A stretch of 55,000 nucleotides of DNA from Symbiodinium natans (GCA_905221605.1 CAJNDS010000525.1:2501-57500); one strand, 5' to 3'; positions 17,301 through 24,236 are shown, counted from the stretch's first letter. Notes: generated by a model from the sequence alone, not told the origin. Made by a program: numbers and translations.

Positions 17301-19994
17301 TACATCTACACCACGGCGCTCCTTGGCGACCTGGAAAGGGAAGCGTCACGGTATGCAGATGTTCTGGATCGACTAGGAGATCTTTTTCCCTACATCGAGG
17401 TGGAAGGCGGCTACAGGATGGACAGTGCAGCAGGTCGTGAAGCCCTACGCCTCTACAAGGAGGTGGTTGAAAGTGGCAGAAAAGACCTGAAGGTCCACAA
17501 GATCAAAGCGCCTGTGCCCGTGAAGATCAGCAAGGAAGACACCTGGTGGGAGGTCCCCGACGCTAACACTGCGCATGAACCAGTTGCCGCACCCGCTCAG
17601 CAAGACAAAACGATCGCCCGATCAGAGGTGGAGTATCCTGTGGTTTCGGACGTATCGGAGATCGATGAGGTCAAGGGTGAGGTCGTCCAGGCCGAGTCAG
17701 AGAAGGCTGAGTACCTTCCCCTGAACGAGGTCGTGCTCGCCGATGATGGGGATTATCGACCCCCCCTGGCGTCAGACGGCCGGGCAACAAGCGCAGCTAC
17801 CCGAAAGGGTAAGTCGTCGGGGCAAAGCGAGGATGTCTACGCCCGCGAGATGTACCAGGACGCATCCAAAACCCATGGTGGAGAGGAAAGCCAGGAGCAG
17901 GACCTCCCGATGACCGGTTACTGGTACAACGGGGAGCTCCACGACCTTGAGCCTCTGCCAAGTGCCGATCTCCGCAAGTATGAACAGCGGGTGAACTTTA
18001 GGCACGGCGACCTCAAGCTGCTCAGCTTGCTCTTGAGGGGACACCAGAATGACTGGTATGGGCTGGACTTCGACATCGCCATGTGGACGGATGTCGATAA
18101 GCTCCTGGACCGCTTCAATGAAGCAACTCGTCGAAAATGGGGCGTAAGACAGCTGCTGCAGGTGACCGCGCAGGACAAAAAGAGGAGGTTCGAGATTCTT
18201 GGGATCCGACATGAGATCAGCAACAGCCTGAATCTCTCCCTCTTTCCTGTGCGGATCAGAGCAGTCACCGGCCACTCGGAGAAAGTGATGCGCATCGAGT
18301 CAGACGAGTTCCTTGCCCGGAGGTTTCTCACTAATGAGAATTTGGATGTCGCTCCACAGGTCATATACCACCGCACGGATGCGAAGAGCGTGGAGTTGAT
18401 TTTGAAATCCGGGATCAAGGTCGCTGGCGGCAGAAAGGGCGGGCGTGCCCATGCGTACTTCTCACCTACTACCCTCAAGGACGAGAAGTACACTTCTGGA
18501 CTCAGGTCAACGCAGCCGTTCCAGATTGCGGTGAACCTGCATGAAGCTCTCCGAGATGGCCTCGTCTTCTTCGAGAACAGTACCCGCGGGATCTTGACCC
18601 GTGCAGTCGTTGGCCCTCAGTATATCCTGTCATGTGTGGACACCAACACGAACAAGGTGATCTACGCAAGAGCAGGAGAGGCCCAGCCTGCAGCCACCCG
18701 AGAGGGTGAGCCGGATACTGTTGAACAAGCCTCCTCGAGCTCAACAGTCAAAGCCTTGGCATCAAGGGCTGTCCCAGAAGACCAACCCAAGCGAGTCAAG
18801 GGCACTGTTGGCGCTTTCATCGAGGCAAAGAAGGCGAGGATCGATGCTGCTGCATTGGAATCCATTGAAGAGCAAGACGAGGCATCGGTGGATGACCAAC
18901 CGCAGCCTGCACAGGAGGTATCCGACACGGAAGAGGCAGAGAGCGACAGCGAAGCCCCATACGGGAGCTATCCATGCTCGGCCTGCCAACGCATCGTCCT
19001 GCTTGGGCAGCGCTTTTGCATGACATGCGGTGAGAACCAGTTTCCGGAGTCCAACAAGGCAAGCCGCCAGTACTCCTCGTTCCAGCAAAACCGCCGCACC
19101 ACACTCCTCAAGCTGACGTACAATGCTCGGAATGAGGATCTCCTGGGACACCTCCGTGGCATCGCAGAAAAGTTTAGCAAACAGCGGGGCTCAGTCTCCC
19201 TGGATGCGCTGATCATACGCGATGCCAAAGACAAGTTCCAACGTGCGAGAAAGCTTAAGTTCGACTCCATTGCTGATCGGTTGGAACGTGATGCCACCTT
19301 TTTCCTGCAGATGATGAGGAACGGAATCACGGTTCAGGATGCGTGCCGAATGGACCTCCTGGTGAAGGCCGTGCTCCCGGACCCAGGCCGCACGGAAGAG
19401 CAGCGGCTTCTGCAGGCGGGGTCGAACTACCTCAGCGGAGCTTCCCGAAAGGGAATGCCGGGCAAGTTGGTTTACTATGGCGATGCGCCAATGGATGGCC
19501 TAAAATCGGCTGGACTGATTGACCAGTTCTCCGAGAACCCCATCGGGATGGCCTACGGCGGCGCCTTCATCGGCTTCAGCTTCTATGCCGATATCGCCAC
19601 CCGCTTGTCCGGTGCCCGCACAATCTACAGCTTCAACGGCATTGTGGAAATCAAGCATGAAACGCCGGAAGGCATGATTGCCGAGCTGCAAATGCTGGCA
19701 GCCGAATGCATCCACTCTGCCGAGGAGCAGGAAAGAATCACCGCCTACCACGCCGCCAAGAATCGAGAGACGGCACAGCAGCGAACGGAGGCTGCCACTA
19801 CTACCCGTCCATCGACGCAGAGCGCCTCATCAAGGGACACAGCTGTTCGTGAAGCACCCTGGCATCAAGGGCAAGAACAGTGGTGGTCAGACCGTGAATG
19901 GCGGGAGTGGCGTGAGTGGCGTGAGCCAGCTAGTCAGGGTTGGGGCTCATCCCGCTGGAGCAGTCAGCGCGGATCGCAGTGGTGGAGCCGCTGA
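11367..19994 (+). CDS. pol: ORF2: integrase, reverse transcriptase, RNase H plus dioxygenase-, SGNH- and Tpt1-like domains
   Basis: 2875 residues from ATG 11367; the frame is open back to 11181. Integrase: zinc site H119, H123, C130, C133 and D164, D226, E257 (NKAVIER). Reverse transcriptase: D721 and Y810-V-D-D813. RNase H: D1147, E1191, D1281, D1333. About 1440-1580 reads as an Fe(II)/2-oxoglutarate dioxygenase: H1492-S-D1494, GGELWVED at 1513, H1556 with R1565 (HAVQPFTGNRHSLIAY). About 1750-1990 resembles an SGNH hydrolase: TDS with S1784, SGN with N1861, D1962-x-x-H1965. About 2200-2425 resembles Tpt1/KptA RNA 2'-phosphotransferase: LLSLLLRGH, DKKRRF, IRAVTGHS with H2303, R2360-x-H2362. 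A zinc ribbon (C2537, C2540, C2551, C2554) and a Trp/Arg-rich tail end it. The first three domains are certain; the others are motif inferences. Confidence 0.9.
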   Translation: MKKEQLLKAGWVTVNGDPHVKVAHNPKTFRTPAPRYPKYRIRSTWGYKDGEWKQLEDKVNMDELDAVYGKVPEGTNMTITVFTMPDGGEDVPDSDVEVHIPKSKKDEASLRAEAESVQHLLSHRPKNPFCPVCQRAKMYAPHARRKGGSSTVHSKGFGDHITIDHIITKDAKDYGFEGQTVAHVVKDVFTKFRYVYPADNKSGEQCYEDLLHFFEVDDNVKVVYSDNAHEFDYAVKQLQARHNKSREYVDQNKAVIEREIRTILEGTRANLVQSGLPDQFWPLASQHHAISLNVSKRLDNGLVPWNQRFGSDFQGVLVPFGAKILYWADPKQKQPKRSKFAGTGIEGIFLGYHIQPGFVFKEEYLVAPLQGINEAIENDAFRTFRAKRLELLEGKFQFPLSQDLEALGNQKPPELDDQHHNAVEERNPHQEEDDFEGGVGPLDEGDRPLGGSARDDIVYPARYDPLDDVPFSVRERLAPATPSFKTKDGIGIPYGYRWDGERLIKQKGLSSLPGVQAKVWSKLTVEEKHKALAEHQASKQAKVDEDYNQAIKHVPAMPVLYGKPEDHRKKMCSLYESKLLEIAQDMYAVVAKILSAKEIESSPEAQAALDKEWKKLVDKGCWVEKRVREYDSVAAEARKTNEKVHFGKIFEIGTLKGSELKENDPNRRYKGRSVFQGNKVLDENSDHALFAEMSSSPASMEAGKILDVFGSQPGFSIQQADARQAYTQALFTGVETWVRLPRNRWPKGWRSMKDPVVPLKLALYGHPDSGGIWERHCETELKKVGFEPVLTDIWKSVFYNADLELLMVIYVDDFKLAGPTKNIQKGWESIATVIDMDPAEVIGRYFGCQHIEEKNVTLSKEHHPFHYVFEPENETAAPAKIAEDRWDVIPEAMLAVRHHSYPRKRLYMPTEEDVQMFPTIGPQRYTFQAADGVTEEHQDNMNIARDKCFKQWWTGTTYFDLAARGPEEFGLAVAAARKGKSVRNKAEAKKEVKQNKFVTLSRDQEDKPGSMTKPVTRITYDMKDFLHSCVDRYCELAKVDRSSLKSVSTPFHELRTATPIVNETEKTGRLQPIASKVLMKILFAARMARWDLLRATQSLASRVTKWSPDCDLALHRLVSYINSSIDLTMSGFIGDSIHDCRLWLFSDADFAGEYDSKSTTGCALFLVGPNTYYPINAFSKKQTSITMSSTESEVVSANQGVRAQGLPSLSLWYFLWRGKADREVGPRAEMKSTSNSVVARIDPELDEIRYGTTRPDGMSIADINGLHVQLPKCFQIRHLEDNQATITLLLSGRAGVLRHTDRTQKVSFGWLRQQYEEGHFRLLNVDTSEQVADVFTKPFTERTKWIHALKLIAHTYKPVDPQAGRNSVSKSVPAAPKSVCVTTEQLEHVAKLLRRADRYDFEDFEQVAEMMYDNLRMSSSRLRSVVRSGTELAPKYFVFGLWTHGGCFGLTKRTGQMSQLCRYINGFIRKHAPKHFTWTSFVINFMGRAGVHSDKFNLRGSQNWSFGFGPYQGGELWVEDPDQRMDAFTDKDGKTWLGRNLQTCRKPVLLNPHLRHAVQPFTGNRHSLIAYSSGGWTKLGDDDKQLLQDTDFRTPRAQLKHACVCSCASPHDEGGKNCPKTTPETVASVLRASIGNAQTYTTCTSASVEPAVPTLSVLAGSLQVVSSIEALGTMSRLVAHGAGYSCDTGMEGRPLALQGHLNMLVNAGLSVEYLQLQAGKEYDALLKSYEVFPPQTIASLSLNDPEIPTPNLLKLARISNEGLSKLQPTERLRRSRFLLVVTDSVTSLGRQNTKGQWKFSIPEEEIFMAALTLRYTSDKLHMCWGKTLSWLTWQVQEEIQAIRAKYGSECEIDVIVWWSGNEVAGRRGCIPTRLAPGAAYSTSQTSAEDVARKVRRCADALATLAGEPHIGFVRIVGNVDHETYNLHPAYNEFISKMFHEFTSRGLQVQNATSQAMKLSYYDDFHLWDTPENRKQIQDYIYTTALLGDLEREASRYADVLDRLGDLFPYIEVEGGYRMDSAAGREALRLYKEVVESGRKDLKVHKIKAPVPVKISKEDTWWEVPDANTAHEPVAAPAQQDKTIARSEVEYPVVSDVSEIDEVKGEVVQAESEKAEYLPLNEVVLADDGDYRPPLASDGRATSAATRKGKSSGQSEDVYAREMYQDASKTHGGEESQEQDLPMTGYWYNGELHDLEPLPSADLRKYEQRVNFRHGDLKLLSLLLRGHQNDWYGLDFDIAMWTDVDKLLDRFNEATRRKWGVRQLLQVTAQDKKRRFEILGIRHEISNSLNLSLFPVRIRAVTGHSEKVMRIESDEFLARRFLTNENLDVAPQVIYHRTDAKSVELILKSGIKVAGGRKGGRAHAYFSPTTLKDEKYTSGLRSTQPFQIAVNLHEALRDGLVFFENSTRGILTRAVVGPQYILSCVDTNTNKVIYARAGEAQPAATREGEPDTVEQASSSSTVKALASRAVPEDQPKRVKGTVGAFIEAKKARIDAAALESIEEQDEASVDDQPQPAQEVSDTEEAESDSEAPYGSYPCSACQRIVLLGQRFCMTCGENQFPESNKASRQYSSFQQNRRTTLLKLTYNARNEDLLGHLRGIAEKFSKQRGSVSLDALIIRDAKDKFQRARKLKFDSIADRLERDATFFLQMMRNGITVQDACRMDLLVKAVLPDPGRTEEQRLLQAGSNYLSGASRKGMPGKLVYYGDAPMDGLKSAGLIDQFSENPIGMAYGGAFIGFSFYADIATRLSGARTIYSFNGIVEIKHETPEGMIAELQMLAAECIHSAEEQERITAYHAAKNRETAQQRTEAATTTRPSTQSASSRDTAVREAPWHQGQEQWWSDREWREWREWREPASQGWGSSRWSSQRGSQWWSR
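16202..16211 (+). promoter_or_regulatory. Possible central polypurine tract
   Basis: TGAGGGGGGT here is identical over ten bases to the 3' polypurine tract at 20133-20142. It lies inside the ORF2 coding sequence (PHDEGGKN), right after a CCCCTCA-CGA-TGAGGGG inverted repeat at 16192-16208. Ty1 and lentiviruses use a central tract for a second plus-strand start. The match may also arise by chance from Gly-Gly codons, since other G6 runs occur at about 13674, 15902 and 16085. Confidence 0.3.
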
Positions 19995-20133
19995 ATGCCC
20001 ATTTTGTATGCACAATAGCTCAAGTTTTGCTTTCCCTTCACCTTTGTTTCGGTCATAGCGGGTGGGACAACATGGGCCACCCGAAAGGGTGTGTCGTAAT
20101 CCTCTGTCCACCTTAGCTTGTGCCAAGCACGGT

Positions 20134-20141
20134 GAGGGGGG
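20134..20141 (+). promoter_or_regulatory. Polypurine tract (GAGGGGGG)
   Basis: An eight-purine run directly adjoins the TG of the 3' LTR, the position where plus-strand DNA synthesis starts in LTR retrotransposons. Confidence 0.85.
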
Positions 20142-20284
20142 TGTAGTTTTTCATGGAGGAATTACACTCCTTTTGCGAGCTGTGCATACCATCGCTTTAC
20201 CCTCGACTGTGGCTCAAGTTGCCGATAAAAAGAGGCGTACTTAACGGTTTATATGTTCCCTCATGTGCTGACCTGAAAACTTCA
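20142..20284 (+). repeat. 3' LTR (143 bp)
   Basis: Same length as the 5' LTR and, by eye, the same sequence. It is followed directly by the target duplication ATGTT. Confidence 0.97.
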
Positions 20285-20289
20285 ATGTT
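20285..20289. other. Target-site duplication, right copy (ATGTT)
   Basis: Exact match to 7882-7886. Joining the flanks restores an uninterrupted intron-like sequence. Confidence 0.95.
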
Positions 20290-20460
20290 GCGGGCTCTAC
20301 AATCTCTAAGCGCTTTCGATCGGATTTGGTAGAGAAGCAGCTGTAGAGGGCACGGTGAGTGGTGGTTCCGTACACCCAAGCCCGGCCCTAAAACCCCAAA
20401 CCCCCTAAATCCCTCCGTCTGCTGAGCGCCGTAGAGCCCCATCGAGCCCCCAATTGCAAG

Positions 20461-20574
20461 GTGGCGGAAGTCCTGAAGTTGGCCATCGCACAGGGGAACG
20501 ATAAGCAGAAGCAGCGTGGCCTGATCTCAGCCATCCCTGTCATCGGGAACGTGCTTGAGCGAAAGGCGCGGCAA
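20461..20574 (+). CDS. Exon-like piece downstream of the retrotransposon
   Basis: After TTGCAAG the frame reads VAEVLKLAIAQGNDKQKQRG then LISAIPVIGNVLERKARQW, before running into a GGGGA array. The composition is protein-like. It could be a further exon of the ankyrin-locus gene or of the gene ending at 23325. No domain is recognised. Confidence 0.3.
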
Positions 20575-20637
20575 TGGGGGAGGGGAGGGGAGGGGAGGGG
20601 AGGGGAGGGGAGGGGAGGGAGGGGGGGGAGAGGGGGG
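20572..20637. repeat. (GGGGA)n simple repeat
   Basis: About ten copies of a GGGGA-type unit, ending in G-runs. Strongly G-rich on the plus strand and potentially G-quadruplex forming. Confidence 0.9.
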
Positions 20638-20698
20638 AACTCACAGGGCACGCTACTGTATGGCTGGAAAATCGTGTGCTCCCAGCGTTCGTTCTTGT

Positions 20699-20699
<1 letters not shown>

Positions 20700-20738
<39 letters not shown>

Positions 20739-20757
20739 AAGAAAGAGAGAGAGAGAG
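20700..20757. repeat. (GA)n microsatellite
   Basis: Two GA runs (about 20700-20734 and 20744-20757) separated by an AAGAAAGA-like break. Confidence 0.92.
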
Positions 20758-20759
20758 TC

Positions 20760-21500
20760 ATTGGTCACATTCTGCAGGTCTCGGGAAGGAACACGCCAGC
20801 TAGGGGCACTCCGGAGAGCGTCTCCAGCCGGCGCTCTGAAGCCTCCCTGGCCGCTGTGTCGGATTGCCTCAAGGGCTACGCGAGCTACTGCTCGGGATGT
20901 GCTTCGTGCTGCCAGCCAAAGCTCACCATGACTGGGGTTGGCAAAGCCACCTGATGCCACTGAGAACCTTGAGTGACGCGGAAGCAAATGCCAAAGCTCA
21001 CTTGCGAAAGCTGAACTTCTAAAAGCAGGCGAGGACTGCGGCAAACAGGCCATTTGAGCTTTACCTTGCCGTTTGCATCGCAAGCTGTCTGAATTTGCAG
21101 GAATGGGCTCTCACAAGTACGTCCATTTATGGTTCGGGGTACCATGCTCCTCATGTCGAGATGCGGATCTGTCTTCTTGTATCTGTAGGGTGCGGCAAAT
21201 ATGACTGCTGACTTTCCATTAGACTTGTTTGTGATTGCAAAATGCAACTGCACCTGTGTAGCATGAAGATGGGAGAAAAAAAGAAGATGCCACCCAAGAT
21301 GCCTGCGCTGTTGGGGCACTGGGCGCGCGCTTCTTGGGCTGTTGCAGTTTGATGTCAGTTTAGTGCAGGACACCGCTAGTCGTGGTCGTGGAGGAGGTTC
21401 CAGAAGACCTGGAAAGAGCGGTTTGGTCTGACGAGTGCAGAACTGAGGGGACCTTGCGGATACATGTGGGACATGAGCTCCCAAGACCCTGACGGCCCCC
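20760..21500. other. No supportable gene
   Basis: Mixed unique sequence between the GA run and the CT-rich block. Short open frames on both strands show no domain. It is probably intron. Confidence 0.35.
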
Positions 21501-21516
21501 GATACCAGCTCTGGCT

Positions 21517-23128
21517 TTAGCTCTCTCTCGCTCTCTCTGTGTGTCTCTCCCTCTCTCTCCCTCCCTCTCTCTCTCTCTCCCTCCCTCTCCTCTTTCTCTC
21601 TCACACTCTCACTCTCACGCTCTCACTCTCTCACGCTCACGCTGTCACACTCTCACACTCTCACATTCTCTCACACACACACACTCTCTTCTCACACTCT
21701 CACCCCCTCACCCCCTCACCCCTCACTCCCTCACTCTCCCTCACTCTCCCTCACTCTCCCTCACTCTCCCTCACTCTCCCTCACTCTCCCTCACTCTCAC
21801 TCTCCCTCACTCTCCCTCACTCTCCCTCACTCTCACTCTCCCTCACTCTCCCTCACTCTCCCTCACTCTCCCTGACACTCTCCCTCACTCTCCCTCACTC
21901 TCCCTCACTCTCCCTTCACCTCCTCTCCCTGACTCTCCTCTCACTCTCCCTCACTCTCCCTCACTCTCCCTCACTCCCCTCCCTCACTCTCCCTCACTCT
22001 CCCTCACTCTCCCTCACTCTCCCTCACTCTCCCTCCCTCACTCTCCCTCACTCTCCCTCACTCTCCCTCACTCTCCCTCACTCTCCCTCACTCTCCCTCA
22101 CTCTCCCTCACTCTCCCTCACTCTCCCTCACTCTCCCTCACTCTCCCTCACTCTCCTCTCACTCTCCCTCACTCTCCCTCACTCCTCCCTCACTCTCCTC
22201 ACCGCCCTCACTCTCTCCCTCACTCTCCCTCCCTCACTCCCTCGCTCCCTGACACTCTCCCTCACATCTCCCTCAACTCTCCCTCACTCCCCTCACTCTC
22301 CCTCACTCTCCCTCAACCCTCCCTCACTCTCCCCACTCACTCTCCTCACTCTCCCTCACTCTCCCTCACTCTCCCTCACTCTCCCTGACTCTCCCTCACT
22401 CTCCCTCACTCTCCCTCACTCTCCCTCACTCTCCCTCACTCTCCCTCACTCTCTCTCACTCTCCCTCACTCTCTCTCACTCTCTCTCACTCTCTCTCACT
22501 CTCTCTCACTCTCTCTCACTCTCTCTCACTCTCTCTCACTCTCCCTCACTCTCCCTCACTCTCCCTCACTCTCTCTCACTCTCTCTCACTCTCTCTCACT
22601 GTCTCTCACTCTCTCTCACTCTCTCTCACTCTCTCTCACTCTCTCTCACTCTCTCTCACTCTCTCTCACTCTCTCTCACTCTCTCTCACTCTCTCTCACT
22701 CTCCCTCACTCTCCCTCACTCTCCCTCACTCTCTCTCACTGTCTCTCACTCTCTCTCACTGTCTCTCACTCTCTCTCACTCTCTCTCACTCTCTCTCACT
22801 CTCTCTCACTCTCTCTCACTCTCTCTCACTCTCTCTCACTCTCTCTCACTCTCTCTCACACTCTCTCACTCTCTCTCACACTCTCTCACACTCTCTCACA
22901 CTCTCTCACACTCTCTCACACTCTCTCACCTCTCTCACTCTCCCTCACTCTCCCTCACTCTCCACTCTCTCTCACTCTCCTCACTCTCTCTCTCCTCTCT
23001 CTCACTCTCTCTCACTCTCTCTCACTCTCTCTCACTCTCTCTCACTCTCTCTCACTCTCTCTCACTCTCTCTCACTCTCTCTCACTCTCTCACTCTCTCT
23101 CACTCTCTCACTCTCTCTATCTCTCACT
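21517..23128. repeat. 1.6-kb CT-rich block dominated by 10-bp units
   Basis: From about 21720 the unit is CTCCCTCACT. From about 22440 it is mainly CTCTCTCACT, with small blocks of the first form returning near 22540 and 22700, and occasional CTGTCTCACT and CTCTCTCACA variants. The 10-bp register holds for tens of units at a time. Two frames stay open for hundreds of residues of Ser/Leu/Thr/Pro/His repeats, which is a compositional artefact. The block ends in a polypyrimidine tract and CTCACTCAG at 23123-23131, which looks like a functional 3' splice site. Confidence 0.97.
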
Positions 23129-23131
23129 CAG

Positions 23132-23185
23132 GATCGAGCAGGTCATTGGACAGAAGCTAGACGTCAGAGTTCGCAAGGACGGCAC
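23132..23185 (+). CDS. Penultimate exon of an unrecognised gene
   Basis: Begins right after the CAG that ends the CT-rich block and reads IEQVIGQKLDVRVRKDG plus two bases (AC). A GTGATT donor follows at 23186. Spliced to an acceptor at 23225 the frame continues exactly (DGT-EEGY...), which supports both junctions. The intron would be only 40 nt, short but with a strong polypyrimidine tract. The family is not recognised. Confidence 0.5.
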
Positions 23186-23225
23186 GTGATTGCATGTCGA
23201 TCCTCTTTTTTCTTTGTTTTGTGAG

Positions 23226-23325
23226 GGAGGAAGGCTACTTGCCTGTCAAAGCCGCGCCCGAAGCCAATGGCTCTGCCTTCCTGGCCCTGGTTAAGCAGCT
23301 GTACACGTTTGTGTCAAGACTTTGA
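23226..23325 (+). CDS. Terminal exon of the same gene
   Basis: Continues the preceding exon in phase and reads EEGYLPVKAAPEANGSAF then LALVKQLYTFVSRL, ending at TGA 23323-23325. The acceptor follows TTTTTTCTTTGTTTTGTGAG. The gene's upstream exons may include 20461-20574. No domain is recognised. Confidence 0.5.
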
Positions 23326-24236
23326 AGATGCGAAAGCACATAAGCACACGGAACATGCCCCACCCTGTGTAGGATTGGCTCGGGTTTATTGGTTTGGGGT
23401 CTAGGGCACCAGGTTCGCCATCCTCATAACTGTCGTCACGCTTGGAGCCTCGTATCCTCTTCGCATTCCAAAAGTGCCGACAGCCCTAACCCCAAAACCC
23501 TAAGAGCCTAAAACCTACCCTAAACCCTCAAACCTTATGAAACCCGATAAGCCTACGTGCCCACCACGCCACCATGGGAGGGGGGGGGGAAGGCGGGACG
23601 CAGAACCTTAAAAACCTAAAAAGGCGAGAACATTTTCATAAAGTCGACGAAACAAATATGTTTCAGTAAAAAACCAGAAAATTTTCATAAAATCGAAGAG
23701 AATCGCAAATCTTCCGTAAACAATCACTATCCACAGGAATCACATTCAAAACATTCCGTTCCCACGGGACGCAAAAAAAACACATGCTGCTTGGGCATCC
23801 CGCCACGCTCCCGGGCATCTCTGCCGCGGGCGCGTCCTGCATGTATGGTGCCGCCCGTCCTCCCGGGCATCTCTGCCGCGAGCTCCCGCGGCAGCTCTGC
23901 CGCCACGCGCCTTTCCGCTGGCCTCCTCCGTCCCGAGCGCGCAGAGGGTGCGGAAGGCGCTCAGAGCCACCAACCGGCTACGCCCACATCGCGCTCTGAA
24001 CCCCTTGTCTCGTCCAAGTGTACCCACGTCAACCGAATGTCTCACTCTCATGAAGAAACAACGCCGCCAAAAACATTAACAAAAAGCAACTGCAACTATG
24101 TCCGAAGTTGTGAAAAACATCGTGTTTATATTTCAAGCGAACAGCTTTAATGCAAGTGTGGTTCTGAAGTGTGGTCGAAGCCATGCGGGTCCCATGACTA
24201 CCTTCATGGGGGAACATGATTCCTGTGTCTTCCAGG
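23326..24236. other. Intergenic DNA with degenerate telomere-like tract
   Basis: At 23484-23550 several CCCTAA/CCCTAAA-like units occur in imperfect array. A GC-rich part at 23800-23960 carries repeated GGGCATCTCTGCCGCG motifs (three related copies). No gene is supportable. Confidence 0.4.

Larger units (their letters stand above)
8842..20090 (+). repeat. Family of nine short CCC-GNRA-GGG hairpins across the retrotransposon
   Basis: Hairpin cores lie at 8842-8855, 10180-10191, 11230-11241, 14292-14303, 17074-17085, 17799-17810, 18696-18707, 19443-19454 and 20079-20090. Consensus: AGCY-N-CCC-GAAA-GGG-N-(R)(W)G-YCG. Loops are GAAA six times, GAGA once and GCAA once (all GNRA), and TAGC once. 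The closing pair varies in step (A-T, T-A, G-C), which suggests a conserved RNA fold. Five copies are read in one frame as (A)A(R/T/S)RKG-like peptides, mostly in linkers between domains. Two lie in untranslated positions, after the ORF1 stop and after the ORF2 stop. Confidence 0.8.
7887..20284 (+). mobile_element. Complete copia-type LTR retrotransposon with an enlarged polyprotein
   Basis: The 12,398-bp element has 143-bp LTRs (TG...CA) that appear identical, a 5-bp target duplication, a primer-binding site just inside the 5' LTR, a polypurine tract just before the 3' LTR, and two long intact ORFs. The order integrase, reverse transcriptase, RNase H marks it as Ty1/copia (Pseudoviridae-like); Gypsy elements place integrase last. 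It is more than twice the usual 5-kb copia length because ORF2 carries about 1500 residues after RNase H. Identical LTRs and open frames imply recent insertion and possible activity. It lies in sense orientation in an intron of the ankyrin gene. Confidence 0.97.

Noticed and set aside
7887-20284. Endogenous retrovirus or Gypsy-type element
   Set aside because: Integrase precedes reverse transcriptase and no envelope-like protein is visible; the order is copia-type.
20461-20931. Extension of the 20461 frame through the GGGGA and GA arrays as one protein
   Set aside because: The Gly/Arg- and Glu/Arg-rich parts are simple-repeat translation; only the first 114 bases look coding.
21539-23160. 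Ser/Leu/Thr/Pro/His-rich ORF of over 500 residues
   Set aside because: It is the translation of a CT-rich simple repeat that lacks stop codons in two frames.
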